NCBI GenBank assembly: GCA_026874595.1
Contig: CM049308.1
Location: forward strand, 19,530,001-19,594,000
From: Sipunculus nudus
Taxonomy: Eukaryota; Annelida; Sipuncula; Golfingiida; Sipunculidae
Direction of reading: 5' to 3'
Length of the DNA stretch: 64,000 nt
Below the pieces are notes generated by a model that saw only the letters and a list, made by a program, of their open reading frames with translations, made no database searches and had not been told where the DNA came from. Below are positions 1 through 10,110 of the stretch, piece after piece. Numbering within the stretch: position 1 is the stretch's first letter; each line of letters starts with the position of its first letter. A program made the position numbers and the translations under genes.

Positions 1-746
1 ACGTCTCAAAAATAGAGGAAAAAATTGTAAAAAAATCGAAAAATACAGGTGGCGCCACCAGTCTGCAGGAACTTATGGAACATCTCATGATCAATATGTA
101 TGCCAAAAATCATGACCATCAGTGTTGTAGTTATTGAGATATTGAAGTTTTTGTATGAAATTTTTTACTATTCTGGGGGGTACTTTGGGGCCCCATAGCT
201 CAAAGGATATGGGTAACAGAGACCTAATTTCTGGTTTCCAAGGAGATTTTTCATGGACCTCTCAGTGTATCAAGAATTAAGATTCTAGGTCTAGGCTTAA
301 CGATTTGTGCCTTGTTAACAGATGTTCACATTTTCAAAGGTCTCAAAAATAGAGAAAAAAATTTGTAAAAAATCGAAAAATACAGGTGGCGCCACCAGTC
401 TGCAGGACGTGATGGAACATCTCATGATCAATATGTATGCCAAAAATCATGACCATCAGTCAAGTAGTTAATGAGATATTGAAGTTTTTGTATGAAATTT
501 TTTACTTTTCTTGGGGGGGGGGGGGGTACTTTGGGGCCCCATAGCTCGAAGGATATGGGTAACAGAGACCTAATTTCTGGTTTCAAAGGAGATTTTTCAT
601 GGACCTCTCAGAATCCCAAGTTACAAGGTTCTAGGTTCAGCGGTTACGATTTGTGCCTGGTTAACGGACGGACAGACGGACAGACGGACGACGGACAAAG
701 AGTGATCGCTATAGCTCAGATGACTTTCAGTCAGCTGAGCTAAAAA
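1..746 (+). repeat. Hairpin-ended ~340-bp-unit repeat, 2 units (left edge cut)
   Basis: Two head-to-tail units, each beginning 'tctcaaaaatagag', carry the 12-bp palindrome GGTGGCGCCACC, a 'ggggccccatagctc' block and 'gggtaacagagacctaattt'. The second unit ends in a 'gacggacagacggacgacgg' run. An imperfect hairpin follows at 712-742, with 14-nt arms (TAGCTCAGATGACT against AGTCAGCTGAGCTA, one mismatch) around a 3-nt loop. The same family recurs at 37.5-38.1 and 56.3-58.1 kb. Small open frames inside differ between copies and are not credible genes. The element class is not assigned; similar hairpin-ended repeats are, from memory, common in molluscs. Confidence 0.85.
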
Positions 747-1247
747 CGGAATGAGGCCACTGGGTAATATGTGAGACATCCGCGAAGCCGCACCAGTGTC
801 AAGGTCTCAAGCTATCCCCCGTCCCCTTCCTTTTCATGTTATTATCGGGTAAACTGATGTGGATTTCCTAACCCCCCCCCCCCCCCCCCCCGGGGTTTTC
901 TGACCTGGTTTCACATAAGCCCCTGCATGCATTTATGAAACCCTTCGTGGAATCAGCAAACATAATAAATGCCGCTGCCTATACAACATTTGCATGTTTA
1001 TTACATGAGTGCAACAAAGAAATAAAATCTTACAAACAGTAAAATAATGTTATTTGTCATGATAATCTTCAAGCACTAGTTCAGGGCACATAAAATATAT
1101 AATAAAAGCCCGAAGGTCCAAATATTAAACATCCAACAAGAAACCTAATTTAAAATTATTTATTTTATCCAGACAAAGTTCAGGCAAATCTACAGGGAGG
1201 TAAATCGATACACCTGTGTTAGGGTCAGCAGTGAGCAATGTGACCGT

Positions 1248-1249
<2 letters not shown>
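747..1249. other. Unassigned AT-rich DNA with a C20 run
   Basis: No gene or recognised repeat. A run of 20 C lies at 872-891. Confidence 0.6.
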
Positions 1250-1323
<74 letters not shown>

Positions 1324-1324
1324 A
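1250..1324. repeat. (TA)n then (TGTA)n microsatellite
   Basis: About 60 bp of pure TA followed by TGTA units. The long Tyr/Ile reading frame across it on the minus strand is an artefact of the dinucleotide repeat. Confidence 0.95.
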
Positions 1325-1566
1325 CTGAAAGGGTTTGATTGTCATTCAAGTATCAAAGTGCTCAATACATAAAGTAGAGCTGCTATTAGTTCATAAAAAT
1401 GCATCAATGCATTAATGTCACTACCCGCAGGTTTCGTGCTCACTGCGTGGCACTCCTCAGGTGAATGAATGGTGTTGGTTTTGTGTTTGTTCATGTAATG
1501 GTGCGTGTGCGAGATTATTTACAGTTGGCTGGTTTTTGCTGTATGATGCCTGCAAGTGTTAGGGTA

Positions 1567-1839
1567 TTAACTTTGTTTATTAAGGAGTGGCGTTCTTTTG
1601 TACGTCATGATTTGTAGCTTTTCTTGTTGGCATAGGTTACACCTGTTAGTTCTGGTTGTCATAGTTTGCTTAGCGATACTAGACCATGTGATACTGTGTG
1701 AGGTGCCTTGGCGTTCGATTTTCTAAATATATTTTGATAGTTCTGTTTCTTTTTCATACTGGTCGTATTTAAAGGTCTTCTTGTGGTTCGCATAGCGGCT
1801 TTTGAAAGTATTTCCTGCGTAAGCCAAGCTCTTGTCGAA
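1567..1839 (-). pseudogene. GIY-YIG endonuclease fragment of a mobile element
   Basis: Read on the minus strand from 1839, 91 codons run to a TAA at 1567-1569, interrupted by one in-frame TAG at 1723-1725. The peptide starts with SLAYAGNTFKSRYANHKKTF, which fits the second half of a GIY-YIG nuclease domain (AG-x2-F-x2-R-x3-H). It continues with an acidic/lysine 'YEKETELSKYI' segment and 'SHSITWSSIA', and then a C-x2-C motif in NRCNLCQQEK at about 1621-1646. Proteins with this GIY-YIG plus CNLC-x2-EK layout are known to me from retroelement-linked genes of marine invertebrates; whether this is a Penelope-type element I cannot say. Sequence upstream (to about 1930) is shifted in frame. The longer open frame over 1659-2171 on the same strand is the out-of-frame shadow. 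Confidence 0.6.
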
Positions 1840-2552
1840 ATCGGTTCATACATTCGTTGAAGCTGGTGACCCTTTTTTAACACGGGCCTTATATTCTGTA
1901 CACAGATCAGAATCTGGCTCAGTCTATACCCAGCGCTGCATGCTGAGTTAAGATAAATATTTGTACAGACAGTTGTGAAGTATACATCTTGACATTTTCC
2001 AGAATATGGGTCAAATTCCCCGGTCTTGCTTATCATAAGAAATACACTGCGGGGTTGGGGGCCAACGCTCACAACAAACATCCTGAAATCTGATACAGTC
2101 ACGCCCGGGCCCGGTTTTGTCGTGTGACTTTGTCTGTTCCCTATAGTATTCTGTATGTATTTATCGGGCATTTCAGAGATCTGTAAATTATATTAATTCA
2201 TGTTTGTCAGTTAATTTACCCATATATCAATATACATATATATCAGTGCGTCCCAAACCCTACTCACTAACATAAATTTCCATTAAAGGTTTTGCTTATT
2301 CAGCGACTACAATTATAGGCTTTATCTGCAATAGCAAATAATCCGAATCGTGAATCGAATTTCTCTGACCGCACTTGGTCACTTATCCGCATCTGTTAGG
2401 TCTACTGCAGTTAGCTTGAAAGGCGGTCAACCGATTCGAGGTAGGTTCAGGCAAATCAGTTTCTAATCTATACGTGAGGCCTGTTTTGCAAACCTTCCGG
2501 CGAAAAATCAGTTTTAGCAGCAGAAAAAATACGGATTAACAACCGAGGGCGA
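1840..2552. other. Probable 5' remainder of the GIY-YIG relic, then unassigned DNA
   Basis: About 1840-1930 (minus) may hold frameshifted N-terminal parts of the relic. From 2172 on I see nothing recognisable. Confidence 0.35.
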
Positions 2553-2561
2553 ACAGCAAAC

Positions 2562-3024
2562 TACGCCCCCGAGGCAGCGGAAATCTTGCGTTTCTAAAGA
2601 AGCTACTGATTTTCCCACTGCCTGCTTTGACCGTTTATGATGCACTTAAACACCAGGTGGCCTGTCTGCTGAAAAAAAACTGCTGATGTGACTAGCAGCC
2701 AACCAAATGCCAGTCAAAAAACACTCGACAGGCATCAGGCTCCGCCCAGAAACCACGTGTTGGGCCATTCTCTCTGAGCCTGTGGCCTGTTCAAACGGTT
2801 GCCGGGGCGATGAGCTGTCACTCGAAACGAAATGAACAACATTAGCTCCGTGTATTCCTCGCTTGGCTGATTAACCGTTTTGCCTTCCAGCACAGGGTCT
2901 CATCTGGTTGGACCAAAACCCAGTGCTCCCCTCTGGTGAAGAGATTCAGGATACGAGGTCAAAACAAACAGCGCTTTCGATATAGGTAGTAGGCCTATAG
3001 GTAAAGCGCTGTGTTAAGAGCGTA
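2562..3024 (+). mobile_element. MITE, internally deleted 463-bp copy with perfect 9-bp duplication
   Basis: The ends are TACGCCC...GAGCGTA, matching TACGCTC...GAGCGTA of the full 701-bp copies at 39905 and 50606. Both flanks carry ACAGCAAAC (2553-2561 and 3025-3033), a perfect 9-bp target-site duplication. Compared with the long copies, about 240 bp are missing between 'ggctccgccca' and 'aaccacgt'. The first 7 bp form the inverted ends and more internal positions ('cagcg') are also partly symmetrical. There is no coding capacity. A 9-bp duplication fits a Mutator-like (or Merlin-like) transposase acting in trans; the superfamily is inferred from duplication length only. Confidence 0.85.
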
Positions 3025-3033
3025 ACAGCAAAC

Positions 3034-3539
3034 CCACGTTTTATTGAATAACCTATTAAGGCTCTTGTAATGCTCATTACATTGTGGGCGCAAGGCATAC
3101 TATACTTCCAGGCTAAAGTAAATCGGTTTGGTATATAATCCGATTTGGATGCAGATATACGGCCTTATGCAATCATGCAATTTCTACCTTCCATAAGCAG
3201 GTCTCGGTTTCATCTCTGTCCCCTTTGTGTATTGTCTGTTGTCGTTTAGTGGGGTTAAACAAAAGCTAAAGAACGGGTTTCGACTATTTTGAGCGGTAAG
3301 GTACGGACCTGGTAGGATCTGTATCTTCCAGGTGCAAAGGATATAATGAATACATCCTGTAAGTAAGTGGCTTCTGTAGCAAAGGGGTAAACTGGAGGGA
3401 GGTGAGTCTCAATCGAGAAGTGGCGTGTTTTTTCACAATCCATTCCCACCGGACACGCGTGAATGTTCTGCAGGCTTAATGGGAAAGTTGTAAACCACGG
3501 CCGCGTTACATTCTTTAAAAAAAGGAGATTTTTATTGGA
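3034..3539. other. Unassigned single-copy-looking DNA
   Basis: No repeat copy within the window and no supported gene. Confidence 0.5.
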
Positions 3540-3589
3540 CTCTGACTTGGGTTTCAGGTGCCTCAGACTCGTGGAAGGTGGACTTTGAC

Positions 3590-3870
3590 TTGAGTGGCCT
3601 TGATCGGACTTTCACTCGGGTGGCCTGGATTCGGACTTTGACTCGAGAGGCCTGGAGTCGGACTTTGACTTGAGTGGCCTGGATTCGGACTTTGATTCGA
3701 GTGGCCTGGATTCGGAATTGGACCCGTGTGGCTTGGATTCGGAATTGGACTCGAGTGGCCCTGATATGGAGGTACACTCGATTGGCCTGGATTCGGGTTT
3801 GGAGTCGAGTGGCCAGGATTCGGACTTGAAATAGAGTTGCCTGTTGGCGGACTTACTTCATTACTCGACA
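3590..3870 (-). repeat. 27-bp minisatellite, readable as a 9-residue Pro/Gly/Ser repeat
   Basis: Imperfect 27-bp units such as 'gactttgacttgagtggcct' plus 'ggattcg' recur about ten times. Because 27 is a multiple of three, the minus strand stays open over 3563-3901 and reads as nine-residue units like PNPGHSSQS. A second minus-strand frame also stays open. There is no ATG start in the first frame and no recognised domain, so coding status is unproven. Confidence 0.75.
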
Positions 3871-3897
3871 ACATCAGGGATAGGGCGTCATCATGAG

Positions 3898-4257
3898 TCA
3901 CCCGAAAATCAATAAGAAAGCTGCCTCAACTATGGGAGCAGGATGCACCTCATCAACTGTCTTACTATGGTGCAGGGCACTGTTCGCTATAGGGTAACAG
4001 CTCAAGACAGCATTGTAGTACGACGCCTGATCTAGAGCGCACAAAACATAATCTTTAGATTTCGAGAAAGACAGACAATCACACTCTTTCCACTGAAGGA
4101 ATTGGACACCGGCTATCGGACCAATTACCTCCCAAAGATAATTGTTGTTGAATTTCACCCAAACTTTGGACAAATTCCTTAAACGCAATTCATGTAAGGG
4201 TGGACCTTGGGTCAACTGGAGAACTGAAAATAACATTTTGTTGCGGAATTCGGTCAT
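3898..4257 (-). CDS. Unrecognised 119-residue open frame, possible exon
   Basis: An open minus-strand frame starting MTEFRNKMLF and ending AAFLLIFG. It contains a plausible splice acceptor (ttattttcag, minus strand, near 4232) and a plausible donor (CGG|GTGACT, near 3902), so an internal exon of about 330 bp is possible. It lies directly before the 9-residue repeat frame. I recognise no domain; chance is a real alternative. Confidence 0.2.
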   Translation of the reverse strand: MTEFRNKMLFSVLQLTQGPPLHELRLRNLSKVWVKFNNNYLWEVIGPIAGVQFLQWKECDCLSFSKSKDYVLCALDQASYYNAVLSCYPIANSALHHSKTVDEVHPAPIVEAAFLLIFG

Positions 4258-4369
4258 AAAAGTGAATTAAGTAGGAAAGTTTCCCCTTGGCGGAGGTATG
4301 CGCTCCTTTCAGGGCAATTCAATAGATATACTGATCTACACTGCGCAGATACAGACCACGGACTGAGTT

Positions 4370-4510
4370 TTAAGCGCAACAATCTGAACCCCACAATGCA
4401 TCGCGGCTTCTAAATACACAAATGGCGTAGGTTTAAATGTAGTGGTCGAGTAGGGTGTAATGTAGTAGGTTCAATTAGGTTAAAAAATTGTTTCCAGGCA
4501 GATAACATAA
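4370..4510 (+). repeat. Dispersed repeat, copy A
   Basis: 'ccccacaatgcatcgcggct' through 'gtaggttcaattaggtt' matches 19570-19700 ('ccccataatgcactgaggct', 'ccaaatacaccagtggcgtg', 'tacccaattgaaatatgttg') with many substitutions. Class unknown. Confidence 0.6.
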
Positions 4511-4898
4511 ACATGTTTTTTTTTTTTTGGGGGGGGGGATAAGTAATAAGTAATATGTTGCAAACATTTGCATGTGAATTATTAAAAGACGTTTCCTTGG
4601 AATGTGATAAATTTTGATTTTAAAGTTTAACAGTTGAAACAAGTACTCCCGGCCGTCCCTCAGTACCTAACAGGAAAAGGTTTGTTTTGAGTAGAAACGC
4701 TCTCTGGTTGACCTGTGACTCTGATCTTACAATGTGTACAGTAACTACTGATGTCTGTTCAAATACACAAGAGTCAAGTCGATGATTTATGATCTATAAG
4801 AGAGAATGGCATATAATTATTAAATGTCATAATTGCATAATATTCAAACAGCTGCATGCTAGAAATATGAATACCTTTGCCATTTTATAACTCCACCA

Positions 4899-5375
4899 TT
4901 TCCCGCCAAGGAGGTTATGTTTTCATTATTTCTGTTTAAGATAAGTTATCCAATTAAACGTTGCTGCCTGGAGTACCAGATAATTTATACAAGCATATTA
5001 GGTCAAAAACAATGTTCTCAGGTACTTTTTTTATAAATCAGAGCGCGCGGGCGATTTTTCTCCCCTTTTCTGAATGTTTCAATAAAAATGTCATATGATC
5101 ATAATAATAACAAAGGAAATCATAATAAAATTGTATTACTTTATCTTCTTGAAAGAAATGTCCGACCGGCTGGAGCTCAAAAGTGTAAGTTTCTATTGAA
5201 AATCAAAATAATTTTTTTTTGTGTGGGGGTTAAAATGACGCTCGATGCCTGAGTACCCTGCAATTTTTTGCCTAAACTTTGCTGCTTGTAGTACCATATT
5301 AAGGGCAAATCTAGTAGATTGTTAATCGTGGCGGAGGTATGCGCTCCTCTTAGTGCAGTCCTGTCAGGCTATATA
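4899..5375 (+). repeat. Dispersed repeat with 'gccaaggaggttatg' and 'ggcggaggtatgcgctcct' ends
   Basis: The left part reads 'cgccaaggaggttatgtttt' and the right part 'ggcggaggtatgcgctcct'. The right-end motif also stands alone at 4290-4309. From memory, this pair of end motifs belongs to a widespread animal repeat; the body here is diverged. Confidence 0.45.
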
Positions 5376-6110
5376 AGAGTAACTTATCTAACACTTGCGA
5401 GTACATGTATACCATGATCAGCATGTATATACGCGCGGTTGAAATTTCGCGGTCTTCACAGTTTCATTGTTTCCCCGAGGGTTTTAAAAAATCCTACACA
5501 AAACAAAGCATAATTATATGAATTAATTACATAAAATAATACGTGCGAAAATCTTAATAATTAGACAATTGAATATCAAAAGAGTTCAAAACATTGTTTA
5601 TAAATGCCAGATAATTTAAAAAATCTGAAATAATTTATTATAGAAACCTTTGAACATATAAGATCTTATTATTTATATTAAATATAAATGATTCAGCTTT
5701 CAAATTGCTTTCCACGATGGGACCCGGATTCACGAAGGTTTTCTTTTCGAGCTAATTCCCCTTTCGCGAATTTGAAACCCTCTCGAAAAAATAAAGCAAC
5801 CACGGTAATTAATTTTTTTTGCTCAAATATGAATAACGTCACGTAACGTCTTATGTGTGACACGATAGTCGAACAGAAGATCAGAATAAAAAAAAAATCA
5901 CTTTGTCTACAACTGTATATAGGCATGTACTCATTACCATAAGAAGGAGAGCCATTATTTTAATAAGAGCTCCGTCGATTATTTTCGCAATATATAAATG
6001 CTTTTCCCTCATATCAACTTTGTATCTTTATCTGAAACATATATTAATTTTAAACTTTATTTATTTTATTTATAGTTTACAACTATTTGAAGTTACTAAT
6101 ACGAATCAGA
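5376..6110. other. Unassigned AT-rich DNA
   Basis: Short open frames on both strands lack recognisable motifs. Nothing else seen. Confidence 0.5.
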
Positions 6111-6114
6111 TGGT

Positions 6115-6291
6115 GGCGCTCGGTGATCTCTACTGGTTAAAGAAACCGGGGAAGCGGGAGAACCCGGAGAAAACCACCGACATTGGAAGGGTCACTACGT
6201 CCCGCTCTCATAGCCACGCCGGGGATCGAACCTAGGTCGCCAGAGGAGAGGGCCGAGCGTTTCACCAACTAATTGCGAAGGCTATTCGAAA
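6115..6291 (-). mobile_element. tRNA-derived SINE
   Basis: On the minus strand the head reads 'ttagttggtgaaacgc' (A-box-like), with 'ggttcgatcccc' (B box) about 40 nt later. These are the internal RNA polymerase III promoter parts of a tRNA. A body with 'ggttttctccgggttctccc' and 'ccggtttctttaaccag' follows. Distance and order fit a tRNA-head SINE. A functional tRNA is unlikely because the acceptor stem does not pair. Confidence 0.65.
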
Positions 6292-7007
6292 ATGGATTGA
6301 TAAAGTGCCAATATTTGCTGAGCAAAAGTGACCACTTTACAGGATATAGAGGGCCCGTATTAGTTAAAGTTATAATAAAGAGAAGAAGAAATGGGACTTC
6401 CGAGTGCCAATTATACAGTTGTCCACTAAGAATGGTTTCACTGTTGCGGGAGGATCGGATAAATCTTGGATGGATTGTGGTGGTACGTGCAGGTGTTGGG
6501 GGATGATTCTGCTCCCTAGGTGCTTTCAGGTTCGTTTATATACAGGCCTAGCATAGTCGCTCTTACTTTTCCAATAACAAATATCCAATAACGGTATTAA
6601 AATTACGACCAAGACAAACAGCGGCTGGAGAACTGGTGCAGCCTTTTTCGAAATGTGACCTTGATTTTGTTTTGGGTTTTTAGGTTATAGTTTACTTTAA
6701 TGCTAATATAAGTCTGCACTGTAATAATAATTTCAGTTTGCTCATACATGACTAGGTGCGAATACACGTGTGAGCATATAGACGTTTGCATAAATATCGT
6801 TACCTGAATCGGCTGTACCACAGCCCAATTATGTTGAGTGACATCCGCAGTACTGACAACAAAGGTTAGGATGTATTGACTGACAAAGCATGTTCTCCGC
6901 TTGCAAATATATATATGTTTGATACAACTCACTTCAAGGTGAGAATACAAGTTTTTTTTTTATATACTGATGTGGAAGATGTCTCATGTTTATACCACAA
7001 ATACATA

Positions 7008-7011
<4 letters not shown>

Positions 7012-7063
<52 letters not shown>

Positions 7064-7080
7064 GTATGTATGTATGTATT
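7012..7080. repeat. (TA)n/(TGTA)n microsatellite
   Basis: About 40 bp of TA followed by TGTATATA and TATG units. Confidence 0.9.
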
Positions 7081-7083
7081 AAT

Positions 7084-7275
7084 GCAGGAAGCCGCCGCTG
7101 TTTAGGTTTAGAAGTACATAATAGGGTTGTCTTGTTACGAAGACAAATTGCTCAAGGGAAACAATAGGCTGATCCGGGATTCGAACCCATGTCGGTGGCG
7201 CACATGTCCGGAGTACCAACGCTTCGCTGGATAAACATTCTTCGCTATATAGCGAGGCAGATAGGTCCGCTTTTA
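7084..7275 (-). mobile_element. tRNA-derived SINE with shared 3' tail
   Basis: On the minus strand, 'catgggttcgaatcccggat' (B box) is preceded by an A-box-like 'ccagcgaagcgttggtactc'. The distal part ends near 'aggaagccgcc' (plus-strand spelling). The same tail is repeated at 7330-7370 and resembles the 35.2-kb SINE tail. Confidence 0.55.
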
Positions 7276-7325
7276 TGTCACCCCGTAACAATATATACAT
7301 ATATATATAAATACATATATATATG

Positions 7326-7440
7326 TTGATGGAGGAAGCCGCCTCTATTTTGGTTAAGGAGTACATAATAGGGCGATATTACTCGCAACCTGTCGCTTTT
7401 TATCCTGGTGTCACCAAGGCCAGGTGTCTATAGCACATAT
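7326..7440 (-). mobile_element. SINE 3' fragment
   Basis: 'gaggaagccgcctctatttt' and 'ggagtacataatagggc' repeat the tail of the neighbouring SINE; 'atcctggtgtcaccaaggcc' matches the 3' domain of the 30.3/39.4-kb SINEs. The tRNA head is missing. Confidence 0.5.
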
Positions 7441-7452
7441 ACGTATTACATA

Positions 7453-7560
7453 CCACACACACACACACACACACATATATATACATATATACATACATGT
7501 ATATATATTATATATATAATACTTTATATATATATATTTATTTATTTATTTATATATATG
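7453..7560. repeat. (CA)n plus (TA)n/(TTTA)n low-complexity tract
   Basis: A compound CA, TA and TTTA simple repeat. Confidence 0.85.
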
Positions 7561-9926
7561 TAGTGTGTGTGCATTATAGCTCCTTAAAAGGATTTTTCAA
7601 TATTCGTGGGTTTACTAAATAAATGTGCACCAATGTGCAACCTACGCCCGTGAACTGTTCCACCACCCTAAAAGATAAATTGACGCCACTGCAGAGGAAA
7701 TGGTTGGGAAAGCATAAACGAACAACGAGAATGGGTAAAAAGTGTCAATAATTGCACACAGTTTAATTTAATATTAAATTGCGTGAAATGCTACACCATA
7801 AGTCCAGTTCTCTTATCGTTAATTCATGACAACTGCCCGAAATAATGTCCCTTGGGATAAAGATGTCAACAGCTACAACTCGTTGCAAATTAAAAAAAAA
7901 AAATACACCACTGAAACCTGGTTTAAACAGGAACCAGTGTTTCACGTATGAATTTTTATTATTCTTAGTGTCTTGAATTAGATAAATTTGATCATTTATT
8001 AAAGGGCACTGAGTGTTGTATTGTGAGAACGCTTTTGGACAGTATATAACAGTCCCTGTTATATATCTTGTTTATTGGATATATATATTTCTTTTGATTT
8101 TCGGTGTATGATAATCGTTATAATTATTATTATTCTAATTATATTTTACATTAGGTTTTATAATTATCATAACTGTTATTATGATTATTTAGCATATCAG
8201 AAACAACATGATTGCAGTAAATGTGACTGAGGGTTAAATTTGATCACCAAGCTCAAGAATGACAAAAAGTACGTTCTCTGCAACAGGCACGTATGGACTG
8301 GTGATTACAACAAGGAGGTATACTATCATAACTTGATGAAGAGAGCGCGGTCATCCCAAAGCGTTCCTCCGGCTTATACTTGGAAGTTAGGGGTCTAATG
8401 GCTGCTACACTTATCCGCATATAAATTTCCATCTTGACACTGTCCTCGGAGTATTTAACTGTCGTATTTCTTTGTCCTCAACAAACCTAGGCTTCACAGA
8501 AATATCCAAACCACTAATGGGGGCCGCAATTTTGCATACAGACGCACGCGGATGTCGCTGCATTCGCTTGTCGTTTATACAGATAATAGGTATAAATTTA
8601 AGTGTTCGCCACTCTTTTTTTTTTTTGTGTTCCACCTGAAACCTTTTCATATTTTTATATATTTGACGTTTACTTAAAATTCATGGAAGGCTGGATCATG
8701 GGTCATGAATCAATTCTATAAATTTGGGGTAAATAAATTAAATTCCATGACGGATCCCTTTCAAAATTAAAGACTTTAACATAGGCCCCTTTCAGAACCC
8801 GAAAAGAACATCAATAGTTGTTAGTACATCCTGAAATTCAAATTATTTTCATTGGTGGATGGTCCAAGGAGCAATAAATTAAAAAAAATATCCGGATCAT
8901 TTAAATTGTTGGGACAGACCTGGATTTTGGTACTGGTGCACGTGCTGGCAGGGGTATGGGCTAGAGTTAATGGCTAAAACACTGCGACTTTTAGAATTTA
9001 AAATCGATTATCTAATTATCTATTGCAGATACGGTTAAACAGATAAAATTGCCGCGATAAGATCTAGTTGCGACATATTTCAATGCTTACAATTTGGATT
9101 GCACTTATGCGAAAAGTTATGACATAGATGACTTAAAAAGATACATATACAGATATAACCCCAAAAAAAGCTTATACTACGGGGTTCACAGACCGAACTA
9201 CATCGACCCACGTATCTTAATTGTATTATTAAGACCAACTCAGAAAAAGTGTACTATCAAATTTAATTGTTTCCCGCTTCGTCACGTGGGTCTATATATA
9301 GCGCATGCTTCCTCGGTGACAGAAACAGCCAGAAGGAACTTGGGTGGTACTATGCGTAAACCTCTGCCTTTGACAATTAGTATATATGCGTGTAAACATA
9401 ACCTCAAGTCCGTCGTTGTGTCATATAACCTAATTCGGAGTGACATTCCTGCCTATAAAGATAAACATTAGTCCTTACTCGCCCTGGAGCACTCCCTAGC
9501 TCACACAATATATTGGCACGGTGTTGGCATTCAACTCAATAACATATCTGATATTGTGTCCAAAAATACACTCAAATATAAAAAAAAAATAAAAATCCAT
9601 GGTACATGATGTCACCATGCGAGACTTGTTCTTTAGTCTGTCTCCAGATGTCACTGCAGACTGCGTAGGGAAAGTTTGAATGATGGTGAACGGCTGCTCT
9701 TCACTCAACCAGCGAATTAGACATTATTGTTAAATAAGGTGCAGCTCTGTCAATGGTATTCTCTCATTGATCTCCAACACATTAATAACAAGAAAATCAT
9801 AACAAAAACATAAGAAAATATAAGAGACAGGAGAAAGTGAATGGTTATCAACGGAGTGTAACCATAAAATTCACAATTGCATTAATCCAGCGAAGTAATT
9901 AATACTTTATTTTTATTTTTTTGGGA
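7561..9926. other. Unassigned DNA with no supported gene
   Basis: A 125-residue open frame at 9094-9471 (plus, TTG start) has no recognisable motif. A short open stretch near 8250-8397 (plus) has a mildly coding look but no support. Nothing repeats elsewhere in the window. Confidence 0.5.
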
Positions 9927-9940
9927 GGGGGGGGGGGGGG
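9927..9940. repeat. G14 homopolymer
   Basis: Fourteen G, followed within 14 bp by 'atcaagtcttg'. A G16 run plus 'caagtcttg' stands at the other side of the 61-bp array. Confidence 0.9.
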
Positions 9941-10110
9941 TGGCTGAACATCAAGTCTTGCAATGATGTTCTTCGGTGTTATCTTTTAGGTGACCTGGAT
10001 AAAGGTAACATAATATCTTGAGGAGTTTTCTTATTTTTAACAAGAAAACACTCCAAAATATTACCAAATTACTAACATCCTAAATTCATTCAGTCAAAAA
10101 AAAAAAAAAA

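Noticed and set aside
492-743. 83-residue open frame, with similar ones at 56828-57031 and 57868-58068
   Set aside because: These are readings of the hairpin-ended repeat; frames and stops are not kept between units.
1659-2171. 170-residue minus-strand open frame as a gene
   Set aside because: It is out of frame with the GIY-YIG relic that lies in the same DNA, and it has no motif of its own.
6219-6291. Functional tRNA gene (also near 7160-7230 and 39420-39483)
   Set aside because: A and B boxes are present but acceptor and anticodon stems do not pair properly and SINE bodies follow.
7012-7080. Tyr/Ile-rich peptides over TA tracts (also 1250, 34820, 44356, 62394)
   Set aside because: Dinucleotide repeats have no stop in some frames; not genes.
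9094-9471. 125-residue plus-strand open frame
   Set aside because: TTG start, no recognised motif, no splice context and no second copy.
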